A DNA stretch of 8,633 nucleotides from DATFWK01 sp035259345 (GTDB lineage Bacteria; Actinomycetota; Thermoleophilia; Miltoncostaeales; Miltoncostaeaceae), in assembly GCA_035259345.1 (NCBI GenBank), contig DATFWK010000146.1, forward strand, positions 1 to 8,633, given 5' to 3'. The notes beneath the pieces were generated by a model. That model saw only the letters and a program-made list of their open reading frames with translations. It searched no databases and was not told the origin of the DNA. Positions 1 through 4,860 of the stretch are shown here, piece by piece; within the stretch, counting starts at the first letter, position 1, and the number at the start of each line of letters is the position of its first letter. The position numbers were made by a program, and so were the translations under genes.

Positions 1-1730
1 TCCCGCACGAGGGCCTCGAGCGGGGGGATCGCCTCCGGCGCCCGCGCGTGCGCCAGCGCCACGCGGAGCGGGCGATCGGGATCGGAGCGCTCGGCCAGGA
101 TCTCGCCCATCGCGGCGAGCGCCTGCTCGGGGCTGCGCACCCTGCGGTACGGGCGGACCTCGCCGTCGGCGATCTCCAGGACCGGGCGCAGCCCGAGGAG
201 GTTCCCGACCAGCGCCCGGGCACGGCCGATACGCCCGCCGCGGCGGAGGTACTCCAGCGTCTCGACCGTGAAGACCGTCGCCTGCGAGCGGCGGAAGAGC
301 TCGACGAGCATCTCGACGCCGCTGAGCGTCGTCCCGCGCTCGAGGTGGGCCTGGACGCGTCGCACGAGCAGGCCGAGCTGGAAGGAGATCGCCTCGGTCT
401 CGATGACGGCGATGCGCGCCGGGTCCACCTCCGCGGCGGCGCGACGGCCGATCTCCGCCGTCGCGGACATCTTCCGGTTCATGTGCAGCACGACGGCCGT
501 CTCGTACCGCTCGAGCGCCTCCGCGTAGGCCTCGACCAGCTCGCCGAGCGCAGGCGCGGCGGTGGTCGGCATCGCGCCCCCCGCCGTCAGGCGCGCGTAG
601 AACGCATCGGCGTCCAGGTCGATGCCGTCCCGGAAGGACTCCGTCCCGAAGCTCACCGGCACGGGCACGACGACGACGTTGGCTGCTCGCGCCTCGGGCG
701 GCAGGTCTGACGCCGAGTCGGTGATCAGCGCGGTGCGCCCCGCGTCGAGCTGCGTCGCGCCGTCGAGCGCCGCGGCCGTCGCGCCCCGCCGGGCGATGCG
801 CGCGGCACGTGCTGCCTCCTGCCGGTGCATGTCGTCCACGTTGACGTCCGAGACCACCGCGACGGCCTCGGCCAGCCCGATCGCGCGATCCGGCTCGTCG
901 GTGTGGAGATGGATCTTGGCCTCGTCGCGATCGCCCATCACGAGCAGGCTGTCGCCCAGCGGCGTGAGGTCGTCCTCGAGCACCGCGAGGTCGACCGTCG
1001 CGGCGCGGACGACGAACGAAGTGCAGAAGCGGAACTCGGACGGCTCGTGCTCCGCGGCCACGACCGCCGGCGCCGGGCCGCCGGCCGTCGAGCCCACCGA
1101 GTGCCCGGACAGGCTCGCGCCGATCCCCTCCAGGATCAGGACGACGGCGAGGCCGCCAGAGTCCACCACGCCGGCCTCCGCGAGCTGGGGGAGCGTCGTC
1201 CGGGTCCCCGCCAGGGCGAGGCGGCCGGCGTCGAGGGCCGCGGCGATGACCTCGTCGAGCGAGGCCCCGCCGGCCGACTCGGCCCCCTCGGCCATCGCCC
1301 GGATGACGGTGAGCATCGTGCCCTCGACCGGGTCCCGCACGCCCTCGTAAGCCATGTCCGACGCGCGGCGCAGGGCGTGGGTGAGCCGGCGCCCGTCCAA
1401 GCCGGCGCGGCCCATCCCGTCGACGGCCCCCCGCACCATCTGCGACAGGATCATTCCGCTGTTCCCCCGGGCGCCGAGCAGCGCGGCGCGGGCCATCGCC
1501 TCGCCCCGCTCGACGGCGGGCGCGCCCCGACAGGCGCGCGTCGCCTGCTCGATCGCCCGCGCCGTGAGCAGCATGTTCGTCCCGGTGTCGCCGTCGGCGA
1601 CGGGGAAGACGTTGATGTCGTTAATCTCCTGCGCCCGCCGCTCGAGCAGCGCGCACGCCGCGGCGACCGCGTCCAGCAGTCGATCCCCACCGTTCGCCGA
1701 CGGGTCGGGCCCGGTCACCGGGCAGAGCAT
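1..1730 (-). CDS. DAK2 (DhaL/FakA-type kinase) - DegV (FakB-type) fusion protein, 3' end outside window
   Basis: Probable single-chain fatty acid kinase. In the Fak system, FakA phosphorylates a fatty acid held by a DegV-family carrier (FakB), giving acyl-phosphate for phospholipid synthesis. I translated the minus strand: 576 codons stay open from ATG 1730 to the window edge. Residues about 17-210 are a DAK2/DhaL domain. It has the Mg-ATP motif at residues 37-53 (N37, N40, D46, D48, T49, N52), a GARGNSGMILSQ loop at 86-97, VEGTMLTVIR at 135-144 and VVDSGG at 188-193. Residues about 230-310 match the FakA middle region (LGDSLLVMGD at 258-267, then KIHLHTDEP). From about 333 a DegV domain begins (TDSASDLP at 337-344; YLRRGGRIGRAR at 494-505). 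DegV domains are about 280 residues, so roughly 30-40 C-terminal residues are missing. Compared with stand-alone FakA, the FakA C-terminal domain is replaced by DegV. The start is uncertain: neither ATG 1730 nor in-frame GTG 1772 has a clear Shine-Dalgarno. Domain calls are firm; fatty acid kinase activity is inferred. Confidence 0.9.
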   Translation of the reverse strand, partial: MLCPVTGPDPSANGGDRLLDAVAAACALLERRAQEINDINVFPVADGDTGTNMLLTARAIEQATRACRGAPAVERGEAMARAALLGARGNSGMILSQMVRGAVDGMGRAGLDGRRLTHALRRASDMAYEGVRDPVEGTMLTVIRAMAEGAESAGGASLDEVIAAALDAGRLALAGTRTTLPQLAEAGVVDSGGLAVVLILEGIGASLSGHSVGSTAGGPAPAVVAAEHEPSEFRFCTSFVVRAATVDLAVLEDDLTPLGDSLLVMGDRDEAKIHLHTDEPDRAIGLAEAVAVVSDVNVDDMHRQEAARAARIARRGATAAALDGATQLDAGRTALITDSASDLPPEARAANVVVVPVPVSFGTESFRDGIDLDADAFYARLTAGGAMPTTAAPALGELVEAYAEALERYETAVVLHMNRKMSATAEIGRRAAAEVDPARIAVIETEAISFQLGLLVRRVQAHLERGTTLSGVEMLVELFRRSQATVFTVETLEYLRRGGRIGRARALVGNLLGLRPVLEIADGEVRPYRRVRSPEQALAAMGEILAERSDPDRPLRVALAHARAPEAIPPLEALVR

Positions 1731-1770
1731 CGCAGAGCGGCCCGGCGAGTCGTGCCGCGATGCCGTTGCC

Positions 1771-1788
1771 ACTGAGCGCCAACTGAGC
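1771..1788. repeat. Tandem heptamer ACTGAGC in divergent spacer
   Basis: The heptamer ACTGAGC occurs at 1771-1777 and again at 1782-1788, exactly 11 bp apart (about one helical turn). It lies between the divergent DAK2-DegV and DUF6745 genes. This spacer must hold the promoters of both genes, so the repeat could be an operator, but it is short enough to be chance. I see no convincing -10/-35 pair in the spacer. Confidence 0.25.
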
Positions 1789-1801
1789 AAGGGTGGGCCT
1801 G

Positions 1802-3007
1802 ATGCTCATGGACGCCCTCAGCCCCGCGCAGCAGGCGCGGACGGCCGCCTGGGCCGAGGAATGGATCGCGCGAGGCGGTCCGACCGGCCAGGCGGACTGG
1901 GCGCGGTTCGAGGAGGCGGCCCGGCGCTGCTACGAGCTGGCCGGGCTGCGGTGGCACGGGAACGTGGTCCGCTACGACTCCCCGCTCGCCCTCGCCAAGG
2001 CCGCGCCGGCGGTCGGGCACTACGCCGATGTCCCCGGGCTGACCAGGCACGAGCGGTTCTGGACGGACGTCTGGCAGCGTGCCTTCGGCGCGGCGTCCTT
2101 CGGCGTGTGGCAGAGCCATGACATCACCGCGGAGGTCCGGCGGCTCGTGAGCGAGGCGGTCCGGCGGCAGGTCCGCGACGAGGTCTGGCGGCCGGTCCAC
2201 GAGCGGACCGGCCTGGCCGACGTCGTCTACCACCAGCTCATCGACCTCGAGCGCCGGTCCCGCGTGAAGTGGGCGCATCCGGCTTCCCGGACCTGGGTGG
2301 CCGACGCGGCGAGCCTCAGCTTCTTCCGGGATGTCGGCGGGCTCGAGCTTCCCGCCGGCATGTGGGAGCGCCTGGAGGCCCTCGCGGCCGCGTGCACGTC
2401 GGCCTGCATGTGGTGGTCGACACGGCGTGTCGTCGGCGTCTGCGACCCGCCGGTCGCGATCCACCGTGACGATGCCGGCCGGCTCCACCACGCCGAGGAC
2501 AGGGCGATCGAGTGGCCCGACGGCTGGGGGATCTACTCCTGGCACGGGACGACGGTCGACCGCTGGGTCCTCGCGCGGCCGCTCGAGCGGATCTCCGCCG
2601 GGACCCTCGCGATCGAGCCCAGGGTCGAGTTCCGGCGCGTGCTCTCCGAACGGCTCGGCCGGGAGCGGCTGCTCTGGATCATGGGCGCGGCCGAGCTGCA
2701 CTCGGACGACTACGGCGTGCTCTGGGACGCGCGCCGCCTCCCGGGCATGACCGTCGACCGCTGCCGCTGGGTCGAGGTCGTCGACGCCTCACCCGAGCCG
2801 ATCGGCTCGGACCTCCCACCGCTCGACGCCGCCTGGGCGCAGCGCCTGCGCGCGATGACCGGCGCGGGCCCGCTGCCCGGCCGGCGCTACCGGCGCTACC
2901 TCATCCCGGTCTCGACCGAGCCCCGGACGGCGCGCGCGGCCGTGGCCTGGTCGAACCGGATGCCCGAGGACGAGTGGGACTTCGGGCGTATGCAGGGCAT
3001 ATCCTGA
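1802..3007 (+). CDS. DUF6745-family protein of unknown function
   Basis: Soluble 401-residue protein with no signal peptide or membrane segment. I recognise it from memory as DUF6745-family. The marks are the segment IHRDDAGRLHH (220-230) followed by DGWGIYSWHG (240-249), then an ERISAGTLAIEP stretch (262-273), the VEVVDASPEPIGSD region (324-337) and a C-terminal TARAAVAW (376-383). The N-terminal half (1-200) is mainly helical in character and rich in Trp and Arg. No enzyme motif that I know is present. Start choice: ATG 1802 is preceded by AAGGGTGG at 1789-1796. GTG 1793 would lie inside that ribosome-binding site, and ATG 1808 is farther away. A 25-bp gap with a strong Shine-Dalgarno leads to the next small gene, so the two are very likely co-transcribed. 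Family membership is likely; function is unknown. Confidence 0.8.
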   Translation: MLMDALSPAQQARTAAWAEEWIARGGPTGQADWARFEEAARRCYELAGLRWHGNVVRYDSPLALAKAAPAVGHYADVPGLTRHERFWTDVWQRAFGAASFGVWQSHDITAEVRRLVSEAVRRQVRDEVWRPVHERTGLADVVYHQLIDLERRSRVKWAHPASRTWVADAASLSFFRDVGGLELPAGMWERLEALAAACTSACMWWSTRRVVGVCDPPVAIHRDDAGRLHHAEDRAIEWPDGWGIYSWHGTTVDRWVLARPLERISAGTLAIEPRVEFRRVLSERLGRERLLWIMGAAELHSDDYGVLWDARRLPGMTVDRCRWVEVVDASPEPIGSDLPPLDAAWAQRLRAMTGAGPLPGRRYRRYLIPVSTEPRTARAAVAWSNRMPEDEWDFGRMQGIS

Positions 3008-3020
3008 TCCGCGGGACCAG

Positions 3021-3026
3021 AAGGAG
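3021..3026 (+). promoter_or_regulatory. Strong Shine-Dalgarno for the 109-residue small protein
   Basis: AAGGAG lies 6 nt before ATG 3033, inside the 25-bp gap after the DUF6745 stop codon. It fixes the start of the small gene and supports translation from a shared mRNA. Confidence 0.8.
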
Positions 3027-3032
3027 CGCATC

Positions 3033-3362
3033 ATGACCATCATCAGACAGGGCGACGTGACCCTCATCCGGGCGGCGGCGCTCCCCGGAGGAACGACGGA
3101 GCGGGCGCGATCGGAGGTGACCCTCGCGGAGGGCGAGTCGACGGGCACCGCGCACGTGGCGTCCGGGCCGGTCGTGGAGCACGTTCACGACGATGGCCTC
3201 GAGGTCCGGTTCCTCGAGGTGCTCGCCGGCGGCGGGCTCCTGACCCACACCGGCCCCGGCGCTCATCACGACACGCTCGACGTTCCGCCCGGCATCTGGG
3301 AAGTCCGCGTCGCGCGGGAACAGGATTTCTACGAGGGAGCCCCGCGCCTGGTCGCGGACTGA
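3033..3362 (+). CDS. Small His-rich protein paired with the DUF6745 gene
   Basis: A 109-residue soluble acidic protein with no membrane segment. It opens with a QGDVTLIR segment (residues 6-13), continues with LAEGESTGTAH (31-41), and ends with VPPGIWEVRVAREQDFYEG (84-102) and a terminal RLVAD. From memory these elements match a family of small uncharacterised proteins (pattern QGDVLLI ... GEVTGHAH ... LPPGxYEVxRQREY ... VAD) often seen beside DUF6745 genes; I cannot check this here. The alternating hydrophobic pattern suggests a small beta-rich, cupin-like fold. Six histidines (H41, H50, H52, H72, H78, H79) could bind a metal, but that is inference. The gene sits 25 bp after the DUF6745 stop and has an excellent Shine-Dalgarno, so a shared operon is likely. 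It is certainly coding; its function is unknown. Confidence 0.8.
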   Translation: MTIIRQGDVTLIRAAALPGGTTERARSEVTLAEGESTGTAHVASGPVVEHVHDDGLEVRFLEVLAGGGLLTHTGPGAHHDTLDVPPGIWEVRVAREQDFYEGAPRLVAD

Positions 3363-3385
3363 GCGGCAGTTCACCAAGATGATCA

Positions 3386-3454
3386 GGATCCCGGGGGACG
3401 GGGCGGGATCCAGGCCCGACCCATCCGGCCGGGTGACGTTTCAGCGCGGGATCC
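3386..3454. repeat. Inverted repeat GGATCCCG/CGGGATCC plus a third copy
   Basis: GGATCCCG at 3386-3393 and CGGGATCC at 3404-3411 form a perfect 8-bp inverted repeat around a 10-nt G-rich loop. A further CGGGATCC is at 3447-3454, and the 9-mer GCGGGATCC recurs at 3403-3411 and 3446-3454. All lie in the 119-bp spacer between the small His-rich gene and the STAS gene. The first pair could act as a hairpin terminator of the upstream operon, although it lacks a T-tract. The third copy overlaps a candidate promoter and could instead make the set an operator. Confidence 0.4.
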
Positions 3455-3464
3455 GCGAGGGAAT
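3438..3464 (+). promoter_or_regulatory. Candidate sigma-B/SigF-type promoter before the STAS gene
   Basis: GTTTC at 3438-3442 and GGGAAT at 3459-3464 are separated by 16 bp. This resembles the GTTT(C)-N15-17-GGGTAT pattern of group 3 (sigma-B/SigF) promoters, with one mismatch in the -10 element. It ends 17 bp before ATG 3482. Sigma-B-family factors commonly control the genes of their own anti-anti-sigma factors, so the position makes sense. The match is short and could be chance. Confidence 0.3.
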
Positions 3465-3481
3465 CGGGACTGGGCAGGTTC

Positions 3482-3832
3482 ATGACGGGAAATGACGCCG
3501 TGGAGCACCTGGTCATCACACAGGGCGAGAAGAGCGGTGCCCCGGTGCTGCGGCTCGAGGGGGGGCTCGACCTGCTCTCGCTCCGCGTGCTCGAGGACGC
3601 GCTCGCGGCCATCCCGCCCCCCACCAGCGAGGTGATCCTGGACATGCGGGCGCTGGAGTTCATCGACTCCAGCGGCGTCCGCTGCCTCCTCCAGCAGGAC
3701 ACCGCGCGCCGGGAGCGGGGCGGCTCGCTCGCCTTCGTGGCCTCGCCGGACGGGACGTTCGCCCGCACCGTGCGGCTGCTCAGGCTCTGGGACCGGTTTC
3801 AGATCCGCGAGGACGACACAACGCCAACCTGA
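3482..3832 (+). CDS. STAS-domain anti-sigma factor antagonist
   Basis: A 116-residue single-domain cytoplasmic protein of the SpoIIAA/RsbV type. These bind an anti-sigma kinase (RsbW/SpoIIAB type) when unphosphorylated and release the sigma factor. The fold signature is present: a first strand and EGGLDLLSL segment (residues 26-34), a second strand VILDMRALEFIDSSG (51-65), and a C-terminal strand and helix through LAFVASPDG and VRLLRLWDRF. S63, directly after D62 in IDSSG, is the expected phosphorylation site. The length is typical. The start is ATG 3482 with a weak GGCAGG about 4 nt upstream. No anti-sigma kinase, phosphatase or sigma gene is adjacent, so this is an orphan antagonist whose partner lies elsewhere. 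The family call is secure; which sigma factor it serves is unknown. Confidence 0.9.
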   Translation: MTGNDAVEHLVITQGEKSGAPVLRLEGGLDLLSLRVLEDALAAIPPPTSEVILDMRALEFIDSSGVRCLLQQDTARRERGGSLAFVASPDGTFARTVRLLRLWDRFQIREDDTTPT

Positions 3833-3850
3833 CCCGCCGGGGAGCGCGGC

Positions 3851-3879
3851 TGTGATCACCTTCGAGCCGGCGATAGAGT
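3851..3879 (+). promoter_or_regulatory. Candidate leaderless promoter for the 71-residue gene
   Basis: A TANNNT-type -10 element (TAGAGT, 3874-3879) ends 7 nt before ATG 3887. That is the distance at which transcription would start on the A of the start codon. A poor -35 candidate (TGTGAT, 3851-3856) lies 17 bp upstream. No Shine-Dalgarno precedes the ATG, which fits the leaderless transcripts that are common in actinobacteria. Confidence 0.4.
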
Positions 3880-3886
3880 CGCGGTC

Positions 3887-4102
3887 ATGATGGACGCGCT
3901 GGCCGGCAGCGTCGACCGCCTCGCCGATCGGTCGAGCACGCGGATCACCGAGCTCGAGGCCGCCGAGCGGGCCCGTCTCGGGAACGCGGGCGCGCTGCAG
4001 ACGTTCGCCGTGGCCCGCATCCGCTTCGAGGCCGCGGGCTCGCGGCTCTGGGTCGCCTACCTCACGCTCTGGGTCGGGCTGTTCGAGGGCATGCGGCGCT
4101 AG
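3887..4102 (+). CDS. Small hypothetical protein (71 residues)
   Basis: I do not recognise the family. Residues 1-45 are highly charged and predicted helical, with an acidic/basic alternation around ITELEAAERARLGN. The C-terminal part (about 52-68) is a Trp/Leu/Val-rich stretch, RLWVAYLTLWVGLFEG, that could be an amphipathic or short membrane-associated helix. The start may be ATG 3887 or the next codon, ATG 3890; neither has a Shine-Dalgarno. The TAGAGT element just upstream suggests a leaderless message. The gene follows the STAS gene by 54 bp on the same strand and converges on the rhomboid gene, with a hairpin starting 1 bp after its stop codon. Promoter, reading frame and terminator placement together support a real gene, but no function can be given. 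Confidence 0.6.
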   Translation: MMDALAGSVDRLADRSSTRITELEAAERARLGNAGALQTFAVARIRFEAAGSRLWVAYLTLWVGLFEGMRR

Positions 4103-4103
4103 C

Positions 4104-4127
4104 GCCCCGCCGGCGGAGCGGCGGGGC
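4104..4127. terminator. Perfect 9-bp GC hairpin between convergent genes
   Basis: GCCCCGCCG (4104-4112) and CGGCGGGGC (4119-4127) form a perfect 9-bp stem with a 6-nt loop. It begins 1 nt after the stop of the 71-residue gene and ends 5 nt before the stop of the convergent rhomboid gene. There is no T-tract on either side, as is common for terminators in GC-rich actinobacteria. The position fits a bidirectional terminator. Confidence 0.65.
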
Positions 4128-4132
4128 CCGGG

Positions 4133-4837
4133 CTATGCGGGGGCTGGTCGCGCCGCCTGCTGCTGAGGCCTGATCCAACGGGCGCGGACCGCGATGGCCG
4201 CGACGATGACGCCGAAGATGAAGCCGCCCACATGGGCGAAGAACGCCACGCCGCCACCCCTGGATGTGGCGCTGAAGATGCCGAAGTTCCCCTCGACCAG
4301 CTGGTAGAGGAACCAGAAGCCGAGGAAGAACCACGCCGACACCCGCACCGGGAAGATCACCACCAGGCCGGTGACCTGCGCGGTGGGGTAGAGGACGAAG
4401 AAGGCCCCCAGCACGGCGGCGATCGCGCCGCTCGCTCCGAGGTTGGGCGTGCGCGCCTCGGCGACGGTCCCGAACGCGAGCGTCATCAGCGTCTGGGTCA
4501 GCATCGCCGCGAGGCCGCCGGCGAAGTAGAAGATGAGGTACCAGATGTGGCCGAAGGCGTCCTCGACGTTCTTCCCGAAGACGACGAGGAACAGCATGTT
4601 GCCGAGGATGTGGTCCCAGCTTCCGTGCATGAACATCGCGGTGATCCAGCTGATGCCCCACGGCTCGGGGCCATGGCACGAGCCGTTCACCGTGCACGGA
4701 TAGAACGACGCGTGGGCGACGGACCGGTCGAGGTGGGGGAGCTCGTAGAAGAGCCAGACCCCGAAGTTCGCCAGGACGATCGCGAGGTTGACGAACGGGA
4801 ACCGCAGCGACCGCAGGCCGTCCGAGAGCGGGAGCAC
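4133..4837 (-). CDS. Rhomboid family intramembrane serine protease
   Basis: A 234-residue multi-pass membrane protein that would cleave transmembrane substrates within the lipid bilayer. The hydrophobic segments fit a six-helix rhomboid core (about 12-32, 66-90, 98-124, 137-160, 163-184, 196-217). Catalytic features are visible: the GASG motif with nucleophile S136, H202 in the AHVGGFIFG motif of the last helix (201-209), and the HGSWDHILGN motif at 71-80 whose H76 and N80 help form the oxyanion site. Two cysteines (C48, C54) in the first extracytoplasmic loop might form a disulfide. The C-terminus is a short basic, Ala/Pro-rich tail. The start is GTG 4837, with a modest AGGTAGGG about 7 nt upstream. 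It begins 23 bp after the glgX stop on the same strand, so co-transcription is likely. The family call is certain; substrates are unknown. Confidence 0.93.
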   Translation of the reverse strand: MLPLSDGLRSLRFPFVNLAIVLANFGVWLFYELPHLDRSVAHASFYPCTVNGSCHGPEPWGISWITAMFMHGSWDHILGNMLFLVVFGKNVEDAFGHIWYLIFYFAGGLAAMLTQTLMTLAFGTVAEARTPNLGASGAIAAVLGAFFVLYPTAQVTGLVVIFPVRVSAWFFLGFWFLYQLVEGNFGIFSATSRGGGVAFFAHVGGFIFGVIVAAIAVRARWIRPQQQAARPAPA

Positions 4838-4860
4838 GCCGCGACCCTACCTGCTGCCGG

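Noticed and set aside
48..2121. Several plus-strand open frames of 220-316 codons over the left arm.
   Set aside because: They lie antisense to the DAK2-DegV gene, whose minus-strand frame carries the conserved kinase and DegV motifs without interruption. Their own products are Arg-rich with no motif.
1715..2701. A 328-codon minus-strand open frame opposite the DUF6745 gene.
   Set aside because: The composition (Pro, Arg, Asp, Gly) is that of a shadow frame, and the plus strand has a Shine-Dalgarno, family motifs and an operon partner.
2901..3859. Minus-strand open frames over the small His-rich and STAS genes.
   Set aside because: No motifs, Arg/Pro-rich, and opposite to plus-strand genes with clear family features and start signals.
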